Shown here one piece after another: positions 30,192 through 41,196 of a DNA stretch of 64,000 nt (positions are counted from its first letter, which is position 1; each line of letters starts with the position of its first letter). The DNA is from Agapetus fuscipes (taxonomy: Eukaryota > Arthropoda > Insecta > Trichoptera > Glossosomatidae): NCBI GenBank assembly GCA_951799405.1, contig OX637342.1, forward strand, positions 4,526,001 through 4,590,000. Direction: 5' to 3'. The position numbers and the translations under genes were made by a program. Under the pieces are notes generated by a model that ran no database searches, was not told the origin of the DNA, and saw nothing but the letters and a program-made list of their open reading frames with translations.

Positions 30192-33100
30192 GTATTTATC
30201 CATACTTTTAATGTTATCTTTCTCTATGATTGTCTATCTTTCTTAATGACCTGCTTATAAAATTTTATTTTTTACAACTTTATAAGAGAAATGGACTCCG
30301 AACATTTTTTAATATTGAACTTTTTCTCTGAGAGCAAACATCAGTCCTGTATGGGACTGCCAATAACAACCAATAACAGAATGTTTGTATGCCTTTCCCT
30401 TATCAACCGGGCAGGGTGACGTCAGAATATTGTGTATACCAATACATGTGCGGACCTCCTTCATACATTAGTACCTACGAGTTTTTCATTTCTTTAATCG
30501 CTACGTTGTAGGTATTCCGAATTATGTATGAAAGTTGTAGAGGCGCTTCTCAATTTTAATACAGATTTTTAAATAGGTACTTGCTTCTTTTTCTTGTGCT
30601 CTTTCATTAAATATTTGGATGATGTATTTTGTTAAAGCTGTTTTTGTGTAAATCCCACCTAAGCTAGCTTGGCTCTTGCTATACGCAACGCAACTAAGCT
30701 ACACACATAGTGTAACTTCTTGCCGCGCTATCCCCGAAGTGTTTCGCATGTGGCGAGTGGAACCTATTTATTTTTACAGGTAAGGGGGCTGGCCTTACGC
30801 CAACCACTTCATTTGAAGTGGGGGCTGGTTTTCATTTCTTGTGAAGGCTGAGTAAACCTTGCCGGTATTTTATTTTGGGGTTTGAAATAAACACCGAAAC
30901 AGGAAATCATTTCTGACACCCTCGGCGGGATTCGAACCCGAACTCACAGCATGCAATGCAAGCACTCTACCAACTGATCTATCGACAGGACTATATAGAA
31001 AACTAAAATTACACAAGCAAGACCCAGTTGCTGCAAGGCTGTATGGACCTTTGGTGACCAGTCTTCAAAGGTAAATCTGGTGCAAGCAGATTAATTAAAT
31101 AGTAAAGTAAATTTCCAGCCTAGAGAAGACTCCGCGGGAATCAAATCTACGACCTTGCAATGACGAGTCCATAGCGTTAACCACTAGTCTACGAACCTGT
31201 CGTTAATTTTATTGTTAATGTTAATTTTACTGCTAACTTTATGTTTCAGTCAAAGATGTGTACGACTACTTCCGAGCTGTTTTAAAAAATAATGAAAAAT
31301 CAGTGCGAGCGATGAACCTGACAAAGGACGCTGTTGAAATCAATGCTGCCAACTACACGGTGTGGCAATACAGGTGAATAATTAAGCATTTTTAAACTGT
31401 CAAAAGATCCTGTAATCGCTAGACAGCACATCTCCAAGGTTTTAGATAGGGAAACTCTCGCCAGACTTGCTGTGAGGGAAGGGATGAAATAAAGAAGAAG
31501 ATGGTGTAATGTTAAAAATAATTTTAGGATGATTTATTTATATTGAGACCTGTTTTCTTGTGAATCACACATTGAGAGCTCTCTGCGAACTTGGTTGTTG
31601 CTATACAAAGCTTCAATTCTCAAGCCAGACCCATTAGCTGTTAGGGTGAGTGACCACTAGTAAACGCTATATAGTATAACTTTGTGCCGTGTTTTCGCCG
31701 AAGGGGTCGCATGTGGTGAGTGGAACCTATTTATTTTAACATGTAAGGATGCCGGCCTTACGCCGCCTCAGTTAAAGTGCAGGTTTTTCAGCTCCCGAGG
31801 GGGCTTGTACTCATTTCTTGTGAAGACTGTATAAGCCTTGGCGGCATTTTATTTTGAGGTTTGAAATAAACACCAAAATGGAAAATCATTTCTGAGACCG
31901 TCAGTGTAATTTTAACCTGAGCACTTGCCATGGAATGCAAGCGCTCTACCAAGTGAGCTATCGACTGGACGATTAGTAAAGATTAGTAAAGATTGGTAAT
32001 GACCGATTATTAGTACAGGTTAGTTCAACCCAGCATAGAGCATATTTAGGGCTAAATGTTTTTTTGTGCTCCGCCAGGAACCAAACCCACTTTCTTCTGA
32101 CTGTGAGTTGGATCTTTTGACTGCTAAAATGAAAGGTTCAAGAGGAATCTGTGGCTTGTATGTAACTGGTATAACTGTAGGTTAGAATTGTTATTCATTT
32201 TTACTTTTTATGTTAAGTAAGTATTGTTACTTTTGCTTTTCAGACGTGATATTTTACAAGAACTGAAATCTGACCTCATAGAGGAGCTCAACTATGTTAG
32301 CGACATCATAGAATCACACGCTAAAAACTATCAGGTAATGAAATAATATAAGGATGATTTTTTTGGTGAGCGGTGTTTTTGTGTGAATCACCCCACTGTG
32401 TTCCTTGACTTATAGGTTGTTATGCGGCTGACCACCCATAATGTAAAAATTGGTTCACTTTGCCAATGTCACCTCTGTTTCAGGGAAGGACGGCAAGAGT
32501 TGCAAGGCTTATGTTCATTTGAGATTGGGTTTTTATATTGTAGGTCCACATGCGGCATGTGTTAGCGCGAAATTATACATATCTGCTTGTGGGAATGCAT
32601 TTAATATAAAACTTAAATGATATATATCTTTGCAGCTTAGATTAGATTAGATTAGATTAGATTAGACCCCACTGCAAGCTTGGTCGTTGCTTTGGAAAGC
32701 GCCAATTCTCAAGCAAGACTCAGTTGCTGTAAGGCTGGATGGATCTTTGGTGACTGGTCTTTAGTAAAGGTATATGAATTTTTAACCCAGCGAAGAGCAT
32801 ATTTGAAAATATAAATGGTATATTTTTTATGCTCCACCGGGATTCGAACCCACACCCTTCCATTTACGAGTCCAAAGCGTAACCACTAGACTACGGACTG
32901 GTCATAGGTAAGTTATTTATTTTTTTATTTTACTTATGATCAGTCACCGGTTTGTTAACAAATGTTTTGTGTTTTTTTGCTTTAATAACACCTGACCCAT
33001 AATTTGGCTTTTTTTTTTATCTTGTTAGCATTTGCTAGGTTAAAGTGCCTTGGTCCTTTGCCATAACTCCCAGTACTTCTGTGGTATTCACTATTTTTTT

Positions 33101-35765
33101 CACATTTGATTTTATCACTTGAAAAAACTATAAATACATGATATTACACAAAGTGTATGTTGAATGTCCTTCATTTACTTGTTATCTTTACAGGATTGCA
33201 CTATTGTAGGTACTTGGTATTTTATTTAACTATTTATTTATCATTTTTACGAATAACACACATATTGATTTTCAAGTGCACTATATTTTGAAATATATTG
33301 ATAAAATGGTTCATTGGTTTCGCCATTAATTTTATTATCAAGTTAATAATTCATTTTAAAAAGATAGCATTAAGTAATCAACGGGAAAATGTGATTATTT
33401 GTTTAACTTAAAACTTACGTTTCTCTAAAGAAAATTGTTCTCCTGTACTCCTTTAATAAAATATAGTGAGAGCTACCCACCACTGCATAAATAGAAAAAA
33501 TGTATGAAAAATAAATCACTCACTAGGGGTGTTGTTGTATCTTTCTTACGTTTTTGTATTTATATGATGGTGAGGAATTTATGAGATGTTGTTTGTATAC
33601 TAAAGGTACTAATCAATCACATGGGAAAAAGTATGAAGATTTGTGAAAATCTTTCTTCTTAATCTTGTTGTGTCTCTTCAGTGAAGATTGGCCATCATCA
33701 AAGCAATTTACACCTGCGACACTGCTGCACGAAAGACGGATCTTGCGCTTCTATCAAACCGCTGTCTCAGGTTCTTCAATGAAGATGTTCTCCTTCGACC
33801 TGGAGCTTGTCTTCCCTCAATTATTCCCTTTATGATAGATGCAGGAGTGAATACTTTTAATTTCTCAGTATGTGGTCAAAATAAACCAGTTTTTTGTCTT
33901 TTAACCAATGCTTTTAACGGACATCAAAATTTCAGCTTTGGTATTTATATGGGAAAGAACCTCAGCATTTGTGGCTTGTTCCATCCAAATTTTTTTTCTA
34001 AAAGAGCAATTTTATTTTACTTAAAATAATCTGTCATTTTTTAGGTGTGGCATCATCGTCGCGTCATTGTGGAATGGCTCAATGATCCATCTCAAGAGTT
34101 GGAGCTCACGTCTAACGTTCTAAGTGATGATCCTAAGAATTATCATGCCTGGCAACACAGACAATGGGTCATCAAAACATACAAGTAATGGCTTACATGT
34201 TTTTCTGTATACCAAAAAAAATAATCCCTGTTTCAGATTCTCTGACATTTTCTAAATAAAATATTATCATAATCATGAGCCCGACAGCCCTGGGTGGGCC
34301 TTGGCTGAATCCAGGATTCTCCTCCCGCCTGTCCATCGCCTTTGCTCTCCAGCCACGTGTGTCTGCCTTGACTGCATCTACGTTGACACCATCCATCCTT
34401 TGTACTTTTGGCCTCCCTAGCCTCCTTAATAAAATATAGGAAATATTGTTTTTGAAAATATATCAGGTATTTTACATTTCTTGACTTATAGGTGAGTGTG
34501 AGGCTGATCACATATAAAAATTAGTTCACTTTTGCCAGATGTCATTCTTGTTTCAGGGAAAGTCGGCAAGAGTTGCAGGGCTTAATTTTATTTGAGGTGT
34601 CAATCTTATTTTGTGTGCATGTGCTTTCACTTATGTGTTTATGAATGTACATTAAATATGAATCTTTGATGTTAATGTATCTTTGCAGCTAGACTTTTGT
34701 AATCTGTAATTCACCAATTCTTAGTTGACGAAAGTTGTCTGTCTGTAAATGAAACCTTTAAATTGTTACTTCCCACACTTTCTATTTATTGACCGCATAC
34801 TCTTTGTATAATAATAATAATCTATAATCTAAGTTGCAAGGATATATTCATTTAAAGCTCTCAGATGTATGCCCACAAACCAACAAGTGTAGTTCGCGCT
34901 TACAAATGCTGAATGTGTACTTACAAATAAAATCCAAACCTCAAATGAACATAAGCCCCACAACTTTTGCCGACCTTCCCTGAAACAGGGGTGACATTGG
35001 CAAAGTGAACCATTTTTTACAGTATGGGTGGTCAGCCTCATACCAACCTATAAGTCAAGGAATAATCAAGGAATAATCAAGGAATAATAAGTATCATTGT
35101 AATATATCTCTGCAACTTAGATTATCGATAGATTCTCTCTTTGATTTTCAGATTTCCTTCTCAATAAAACCTCTACATTGCAGCTTCCCATTTTATCACT
35201 GCACACTCTCTTTCATTTCAGCTTATTCGAACGGGAACTGGAATTTGTTGAATTGTTGCTGCAGCAAGACGTCAGAAACAACTCTGCCTGGAATCAGAGG
35301 TACTTCATCATAGCAAACACATCGGGTTTCACCGACATAGTCGTGCAGAGCGAAGTCTGCTTCACCGTCAACAAGATCAAACAAATTAAAAACAACGAAA
35401 GCGCGTGGAACTACTTAAGAGGTGTGCTGTTTCACGATAAGAGAGGCTTGAGTGGCAACTCCATCGTGACGGCATTCTGTGAAGAACTGTTCAACAGCTC
35501 CAACAGGTCGCCGTACCTTCTGGCGTTGATCATCGACATTTGCGAGGATGTGCTAAGCAAAGGCGAAGGTGGATCTGTCTACAATGCGCAGAGAGCTAAA
35601 GATTTGTGCACAGTGTTGGCTGAAAAACACGACGTGATCCGAGCGAAATATTGGAATTATATCTCCAGCAAGTTTGTCGTCAATACGGAGCAAATGGATG
35701 TAGACGGTGAAAATGCAAAAGAAGCTGTACCTGTCGATGAAAATATACCGAGTGAAGGAAATTGA
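30059..35765 (+). CDS. FNTA: Protein farnesyltransferase / geranylgeranyltransferase type-1 subunit alpha, 5 exons, 343 aa
   Basis: The alpha subunit pairs with a beta subunit to attach farnesyl or geranylgeranyl groups to CaaX-box proteins such as Ras in the cytosol. Exons: 30059-30191, 31250-31373, 32244-32334, 34045-34184, 35222-35765. All four introns are GT..AG and the spliced length is exactly 344 codons including TGA. Tandem PFTA repeats are visible: [49 protein letters not shown]-terminal [12 protein letters not shown] and [16 protein letters not shown] match animal FNTA. Length is slightly below the human 379 aa. The C-terminal acidic tail is unremarkable. Introns hold SINEs, family C repeats and LINE scraps. 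AATAAA signals lie at 35901 and 35924. Splice joins are inferred from phase and homology. Confidence 0.95.
30688..30993 (-). mobile_element. SINE-A in FNTA intron 1
   Basis: Near full-length copy with tRNA-like head at the right (A box gatagatcagttggtag with one change, B box gggttcgaatcc). Confidence 0.9.
31018..31205 (-). mobile_element. SINE-B (5S-less) in FNTA intron 1
   Basis: Right end reads gttaaccactagtctacgaa (inverted A-box region). The body has caagcaagacccagttgctg. Starts directly at the tRNA-like head with no 5S part. Confidence 0.8.
31250..31373 (+). CDS. FNTA: FNTA exon 2
   Basis: Acceptor atgtttcag; encodes [11 protein letters not shown] through [10 protein letters not shown]; donor AG|gtgaat. 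Confidence 0.94.
31515..32140 (-). mobile_element. SINE-B interrupted by a SINE-A, FNTA intron 2
   Basis: The tail side ttaggatgatttatttatat ... tctgcgaacttggttgttgc is at 31519-31675. The body resumes at about 31973 with gattggtaatgacc and caacccagcatagagcatat. The interposed 31676-31972 is a SINE-A. Confidence 0.75.
31676..31972 (-). mobile_element. SINE-A nested in SINE-B
   Basis: gtgtaacttct-like start (agtataactttgtgccgtg), body ctcccgagggggcttgtact, head right with gctctaccaagtgagctatc. Confidence 0.8.
32244..32334 (+). CDS. FNTA: FNTA exon 3
   Basis: Acceptor ttttcag; encodes [18 protein letters not shown] ... AKNYQ; donor CAG|gtaatg, phase 0. Confidence 0.94.
32350..32912 (-). mobile_element. 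SINE-B interrupted by a family C insertion, FNTA intron 3
   Basis: Tail aaggatgatttttttggtga ... gaatcaccccactg (32350-32398), then body and tRNA-like head (32675-32912) with an intact B box in inverted form (gggattcgaaccc) and ccactagactacgg. The element is contiguous once 32399-32665 and one copy of the target duplication are set aside. Confidence 0.88.
32399..32665 (+). repeat. Family C reference copy, 267 bp, with 9-bp target duplication
   Basis: Bounded by accccactg at 32390-32398 and 32666-32674. Starts tgttccttgacttatagg, has catgcggcatgtgttagcgc, and ends in (ATTAG)n. With a 9-bp duplication, a simple-repeat 3' tail and no inverted ends, it behaves as a short retroposon. It has no tRNA or 5S head that I recognise. 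Confidence 0.88.
33675..33835 (-). pseudogene. LINE RT C-terminal relic, FNTA intron 3
   Basis: The minus frame reads [18 protein letters not shown]...SVFRAAVSQ followed by IALMMANL. The GRRR.SWLKNLR.WF......FRAA..K..IA.MIAN pattern is a common insect LINE C terminus. Confidence 0.75.
34045..34184 (+). CDS. FNTA: FNTA exon 4
   Basis: Acceptor attttttag; encodes [20 protein letters not shown] ... [12 protein letters not shown]; donor AA|gtaatg. Confidence 0.94.
34255..34440 (-). pseudogene. LINE RT C-terminal relic, FNTA intron 4
   Basis: The minus frames give RLGRPK..., [20 protein letters not shown] and [11 protein letters not shown]. The LGRPK..W.DGV.....[10 protein letters not shown] pattern is typical of insect LINE C termini; a frame lesion splits it. 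Confidence 0.7.
34475..34705 (+). repeat. Family C repeat, FNTA intron 4
   Basis: ttgacttataggtgagtgtg ... ggcaagagttgcagggctta. Diverged, tail lost. Confidence 0.8.
34815..35072 (-). repeat. Family C repeat, inverted, FNTA intron 4
   Basis: Ends cagcctcataccaacctata then agtcaaggaataatcaagg, with aatcaaggaat repeated three times at the 5' side. It is opposite to 34475-34705, giving a possible intronic hairpin. Confidence 0.85.
35222..35765 (+). CDS. FNTA: FNTA exon 5 (last)
   Basis: Acceptor ttcatttcag; starts [20 protein letters not shown] and ends at TGA 35763-35765. Confidence 0.95.
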
Positions 35766-35929
35766 GTCGTCTAGTTAGCATGTGATGTTTTTTATTGTAA
35801 TGTTGGATGATTTTTGTAATTGTTTCATTACTTATTTATTAGATTTTATACAAGGAATTTGTCAAAAAGTTTTTGTGCTCTATGGCGAGGTTAGCTGTTA
35901 AATAAATATAGTTAATTTTATGCAATAAA

Positions 35930-37866
35930 AAAATAATAAATATAAATTATAAGAAGAAAAAAACATTTTATTCAACAGCTATTTTAAGACTCAATGAATT
36001 TTTACACACAGACAAAAACTAATACCTGATTTCACCAACAACTCCTCAATTTTAAGTGTCCTTTAGTTGAATTTAAGTTATATAAAGAACACTTTTTAAA
36101 GACAAAAATACCCATATAATAATTTCACAGCTTCAAAAAATAAAAATTAATACAAGTAAGTACTTGATTTTCAATACCAACTTGTTCATAATGCTATTTC
36201 AAATTTGCTAAAAACAAGGTTCACACATGTGATGATGGCACGTAATTTGTATTGCTAATATTTGTTATTGGTTGCTATATAAGGATGTTATTTAAATTGA
36301 CGTGTGACGTTTGTCTGCCAATCTAAAACCAAATTTGGAACATCAGCATCGAAAAAGTTCCGACTCTATTACTTAAATTTTCAAGAGTTTGTGAAAGCAG
36401 TCGTTGGTATTTCAAATATGAATTTCATTTTATTACATTTTCTCACTGATTAAATTTTGTATAAATGTTCATTCAGGGGAATTCATACTCCTTTTGGGAA
36501 TACATTTCACGTGGACAGTTTTTTTACACGGCGGCAAATCTTTAAAAACGGCCAAGCATTGCGCCGGACATCTGATACTCTGGAGATGGCGATCATTCAC
36601 ATAAAGCTGGAAAATAGATCATCATTACTTCAAGATATCATCAGGGAGTATGGATGCTCAGCAGGAAGGGTGTGGAGGCCCAGGCTGTGGTGGGAGAATG
36701 CAGTGAGGGGGAGGTTGAAGATAAAATGAAGATCAGACAAAAAAAACATAATAATAATAATAATCTTAGGATGATTTATTTGGTGAGCGCTGTTTTTTTT
36801 GTGTGAATCCCATCTCAAGAGCCCTCACACCACCATGTAACAAGGGTGTCTCCTGAAGATGTTTCTTACAATACCAATAAAACATTGAGAATAAAGTAAC
36901 TTTTCCAACGACTGTCCAATATAGTCAAATTTCTTTAAGAATTTTAATCTAAAAACATGTCAAACAGTTGTAATCGCAGTTTAGATTTAACATCAGATTC
37001 TTCTTACCTCATAACCAAAAATCCCCTCAAACTTAGGTATATTCCACTGGACCGTGATTGTGGTATCGTTGACATTGCAGATGATACAAGATCCATACTT
37101 TTTACCCAATATGTGACTCTTAGGTATTGCCTGTTTCTGGAAAAAAAACAAGTATTTCAATCCTCATACCAATACTTTATATAATGGACTAGATACATTT
37201 AAAATAGAAGTAAAAGAAATTAAATCTTTTGGCTGGGCTAAAGACAGGACAGTTAGTTTTAACTGTATTACAATTTTATGTAGAGTATAGTATAAGATTG
37301 AAAAGACACTTATGCACTTCATACTGCATGTAGGACAACTTTCACTAGTGTATGTTTTACAATGCTGTAAATTAACCAATCCCTGATTATTGGGATTTTA
37401 TTTATTTTATTTTATGGATTATGTCATATGGCCGAGGGATATTTTGAATATCGTCGCCTTACTTTCTCAACCTTGTATCTCAAAATATAAAAAAAAAAAT
37501 ACTTCTATCTAAGTATTTGTTTTTCAATATTACATAACTACTACATTCATACTCGTTTATTGGTATAAAGTGAAGTTGTTGATGTTTAGGTTGTGCAATT
37601 ACCTTGTACGAGTATGTAGTAGTTATGTAATATCGAAAAATAAATAGAAAGTGACAAAAAAATATATTTCTTTGAAATACGAGGTTGAGAAAGTAAGGTG
37701 ACGATATGCCGAGTCCATCTGTTTCTATATTACATAATGATGAAATGTTTCTTACATCTTCTCTCTGTTCTGTATAGCCAGATGCACTCTTTATTATTTT
37801 GGCAGAACCTAAAAATCAATCAAATCATTAATGCTTCATTTAATGGCCACATACTTGCTTCAAATT
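35930..37866. other. Intergenic between convergent genes
   Basis: Contains a SINE-B tail in minus orientation at 36752-36840 after (AAT)n, and an open stretch at 36457-36729 without recognised domains. A hairpin-like pair occurs at 37493-37570 and 37570-37690 (repeated gtagtagttatgtaata and a cctcaaatt-like motif; gaggttgagaaagtaaggtg at 37680 mirrors ttactttctcaacc at 37461). An AATAAA for the minus-strand gene lies at 37790-37795. Confidence 0.5.
36752..36840 (-). mobile_element. SINE-B 3' tail fragment
   Basis: ataataataataatcttagg then atgatttatttggtgagcgc, gtgtgaatcccatctcaaga. Truncated before the body. Confidence 0.7.
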
Positions 37867-40728
37867 TCAAAAATAATCCAGACCATTATCTTGAGGCAAA
37901 TCGCACTTTGGTTTACAAAAGCATTCCGGCAATGTATCCAAGATTCTTTTAAACGTTTCTTTAATATTCTCACTATCGGTCGAGTCTGAATCTTCATTGT
38001 CATTTGTTGTTTCCGACTTCAAAGATCCTTTACTTTGGCAATTTTGAGAATGTATTTCAATCAGTCTATTCAGCAGCCGAATAGTCGACAGACTGCTGTC
38101 TACACTTTCTTTAGAACCGTCACGAAGCACAAAGTTTTTATCATTCACTTGAGATTCTAATGAACATTTTTTTGCATCTGTAACAAGACAAGACTCATTT
38201 GTAACTTTACACAAATCTTCATTGATATCTATTCTTTGAATTTCTCTTTTATATATAGCGTGCGTATTTTTATTGCCATCAATCTTGTTTTCGTTCCATG
38301 TTGAATCTCTTTTCATAATGTAATCCATTACTTTTTTAGTCATACAGTTTTCACAGTCCATATAATCATACTTCTTTAAAATTTCTGCCTTCTTCATCTC
38401 AGCGCCAAGCTGAACGCTCTGACTACTACACTGCTTGTAAAAACTTTGTATATCTTGGATTGACTCTTTACTATCCCGACTTCTGTAACATTCAGTCTCA
38501 GAGCTTTCTTGCAAAAAATGTACATTGCTTTTATTACCTTGGCTTTCTTTTGCGATAAGTTCACTATTTTTGGAGACATCATCCAATTCTTCATTATTTA
38601 TGCATCTACAACTTTCTGTAGAACTTGATGCAATATTTTCGTTACACGTGACACATTTTTGCATATTCTTTGATACTTTTGATGAGATTTTGTTCAACTC
38701 TGCTGTGCTATCAGTTTTAGAATTTTGTTTTTCAAACATTACATTTGATTTGTCAATTATTATAGTCAGTGTGCTGCTTTTGTGATTCCCGCTTATGTTT
38801 TCATTATCAAATTTAGTTACAAAATCGTCAAATATTTTAGACACATCATCTTCAACAGATTTTTTAGACAATGTGATCTTTATGGTACTGACATCATTCA
38901 AACACAAGCATAAACTAGTGGGAGAATCTTTATTACAGGAAATACAAGGATTATTTTTAACGCTTTCTGTTACATCTTTGATTTCTTTGCTAGCAACAGA
39001 CTTTGATGCACCCAGGCTATCAGTTTTTGCACTATAATTAGAACGGTCATTCGAATCAGTCACATCAATGACTGTCAGTTTGGAATGTTGCGATGAAATG
39101 TTTCCATCGTCAATGCAAACACAATTTGCATTTTCATCTATGTTGCATAGAATGCAGGGCCGTTTTTGACCAGAAGATTCCAAATTCAAATAATCTTTAG
39201 GAGATGATTCAGTTGCAAGTTCAGGAATGCTTCTAGCTTGGTCATCATAATTCACTTCGGCAACTGATTCATCTTTTTTCAATTCATCATTTTCATTTTG
39301 ACTCTGAATTTCTGCTAAGCAATCACAAACTTTGACTTCAGAATTCACATTACACGCTTCACAATAGCCTGTAGAATCATTTCCTTCATCATTCATAGTT
39401 TCTTTTAAATGTGTCGTTGATTGGGTAAATGTGACTTTAGATTCTGGTATTTTTAGCTTACTCCGTACCAATGAAATATCTGAATGTCTATCATGGTTGT
39501 TCATACTTGTTTCTACACTAGAAGAAGCCAAATCTGTTGTATGATTCAATGAAGGATTATTTTGATCTTTAGAATTGCTTACTTCCTTTTGAAATCCCAA
39601 ATCAATCGTATTTTCAGAAGAAACTTTTCCAGTATTAGAATGACTCATATCTTCAATCACAAATGCTGTCGTTTCAACACAGATTAAATTATAATCGGAT
39701 TCACTACTCACATTAGCTTCTACATTATTGAGATCCTGTTGGTGTTTTGTGTTTTCATGTGAAGATGCAAACTTTATCGAAGGAACCGACTCTGATTTTA
39801 AGAAAATATTGATGTCTGTGACGCAACAGAAATCTTTCACATTCAGACTTTTGTCACTTATAAATAACCGGCAAAATCGATTCCTGCTACAGCTCAAATT
39901 ATTATCAAAGGTACAAGAAGCCTCCTTTGCTGTTTTATTTATATTTCGCTGATCTGAAATAAGTTTTTGCAGACAAATAGCACCCTCTAATAATTGTTTT
40001 GAATCTGTGAATGCCACACAAGATGAAAACAATATGGAGTCGGAAGATGGACACTGAAGGTCTGCTTTGCAACTTTCTTTCAATAAACAAACTTCTCTCA
40101 CACCTTCAAATTGATTATCTTCATTTTCTTTATGTAAACTTGAATTTTCATTGTAACCGATAAAATCTTTTGAATTTTGACATTTAGAGCTGCTATCATT
40201 TTGTTTTCTTGATATGTCAATGTTTTGTTCTTTATTCAAACTATTTTGACAACAGCTACATTGAACATTTTTGTATTTATTTTCTTCATTCGCATCAGAA
40301 TATCTTTTTCTTAATTTGATGTAATTTTCCGAACCGCAAGTTGAACAAAAATACTTTTGAATCTCAATTTCATCTCCTTGAATATATTTGCAGGTGTGAG
40401 ATAAGCTTTCACGTGGTTTCCTTTTACGGTGATAGCCCTTTGATGATTTTCTAGTCTTCTTTTTAAATTTCGTGAGTCTATTTGAAAGCTGTGATACTTC
40501 TTCCAAGAACTTCAGGTTGCGTTGTAAAAGAGATTGTACCTTAAAGCTTTTCACACCAGCATTGTCTTCATCTTCTGTATCTGTTAGCCTAATAGGAAGA
40601 CCATCTTGATGTCTCCGATAATCTTTTACATTCTCAGTTCTGAATCCTTGATGTATAATTTGACAAGTTTTCTTGTATCCGTAAATTAACTCTTCGCATT
40701 TTAGTTTTTTGCAAATGTCGGACTTCAT
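37867..40728 (-). CDS. Unknown 953-aa Cys-module protein, single exon
   Basis: Function not recognised. An uninterrupted ORF from ATG 40728 to a stop at 37867, with AATAAA 72 bp further on (37790-37795). A TGA lies in frame two codons before the ATG, so the ATG is a credible start and the ORF is not a downstream exon of its neighbour, though a 5' UTR exon is possible. Residues 55-105 are basic and potentially coiled (LLQRNLKFLEEVSQLSNRLT). The remainder is Ser/Asn/Asp/Glu-rich and probably disordered. Five modules have two CxxC/CxC pairs: C128-C131/C157-C159, C456-C459/C468-C470, C525-C528/C536-C538, C595-C598/C607-C609, C692-C695/C707-C709, suggesting small metal-binding knots. The C terminus is Cys-rich (CFCKPKC). 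No membrane segment or signal peptide. Length and bias make a chance ORF implausible. Confidence 0.85.
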   Translation of the reverse strand: MKSDICKKLKCEELIYGYKKTCQIIHQGFRTENVKDYRRHQDGLPIRLTDTEDEDNAGVKSFKVQSLLQRNLKFLEEVSQLSNRLTKFKKKTRKSSKGYHRKRKPRESLSHTCKYIQGDEIEIQKYFCSTCGSENYIKLRKRYSDANEENKYKNVQCSCCQNSLNKEQNIDISRKQNDSSSKCQNSKDFIGYNENSSLHKENEDNQFEGVREVCLLKESCKADLQCPSSDSILFSSCVAFTDSKQLLEGAICLQKLISDQRNINKTAKEASCTFDNNLSCSRNRFCRLFISDKSLNVKDFCCVTDINIFLKSESVPSIKFASSHENTKHQQDLNNVEANVSSESDYNLICVETTAFVIEDMSHSNTGKVSSENTIDLGFQKEVSNSKDQNNPSLNHTTDLASSSVETSMNNHDRHSDISLVRSKLKIPESKVTFTQSTTHLKETMNDEGNDSTGYCEACNVNSEVKVCDCLAEIQSQNENDELKKDESVAEVNYDDQARSIPELATESSPKDYLNLESSGQKRPCILCNIDENANCVCIDDGNISSQHSKLTVIDVTDSNDRSNYSAKTDSLGASKSVASKEIKDVTESVKNNPCISCNKDSPTSLCLCLNDVSTIKITLSKKSVEDDVSKIFDDFVTKFDNENISGNHKSSTLTIIIDKSNVMFEKQNSKTDSTAELNKISSKVSKNMQKCVTCNENIASSSTESCRCINNEELDDVSKNSELIAKESQGNKSNVHFLQESSETECYRSRDSKESIQDIQSFYKQCSSQSVQLGAEMKKAEILKKYDYMDCENCMTKKVMDYIMKRDSTWNENKIDGNKNTHAIYKREIQRIDINEDLCKVTNESCLVTDAKKCSLESQVNDKNFVLRDGSKESVDSSLSTIRLLNRLIEIHSQNCQSKGSLKSETTNDNEDSDSTDSENIKETFKRILDTLPECFCKPKCDLPQDNGLDYF

Positions 40729-41048
40729 GTCTCACTTTAAAAAAAATGTACCTATATATTTGTTTCTATTAAATATTTTTTTTCTTAAAACCCTGCTGAA
40801 ATTTTGAGAACTGCCATTTTTAATGCTTGAATGGTTACCTTGGCAACCAACATGTATTATTTTTTTAAGACATAGACAATAACTTCACCTATCTCATTTG
40901 TGATGTTAACCTACCAAACTTTGATTTATTTTACATGGCTCTAGTCTCTAGATGACATGGAGCTTGCAGTAAGTCCCAATTTTCAAATTACCGTTGATAG
41001 GCTGGCATCAAATACACCGGAAGAAACAAGCCCCACCCCTAATCTTAC

Positions 41049-41145
41049 ATATTTTTTTTTAAGAAATCCTGTGCGGGAGACTCCTTAGATTTCAGAGCTC
41101 CAGGGTTCTATGATACTTGTTGTAGTGCCGCAGAGGTGAAATAAC
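41049..41145 (-). repeat. LINE-D-type 3' end fragment
   Basis: ttttttttaagaaatcctgt, gcgggagactccttagattt, ttgttgtagtgccgcagagg. It is closest to the tail of the SINE at 19861-19960, so it may be a 5'-truncated copy of that SINE rather than of the LINE. Confidence 0.65.
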
Positions 41146-41196
41146 AAATGATTATAATGCCATTGAAAAGCTTTAAAGCAAACAACTGGGCATTAA

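Noticed and set aside
33688..34029. 113-codon plus ORF in FNTA intron 3
   Set aside because: Its first half is antisense to a LINE C-terminal relic, and it is not bounded by splice sites.
36457..36729. 90-codon plus ORF (ends WRPRLWWENAVRGRLKIK)
   Set aside because: No recognisable domain; adjacent to a SINE tail; probably a repeat remnant, not enough to call a gene.
38525..39037. Plus-strand ORFs opposite the 953-aa gene (and 44624-45178, 45287-45667 opposite the giant exon)
   Set aside because: Antisense shadows of long, biased minus-strand ORFs with polyadenylation or splice support.
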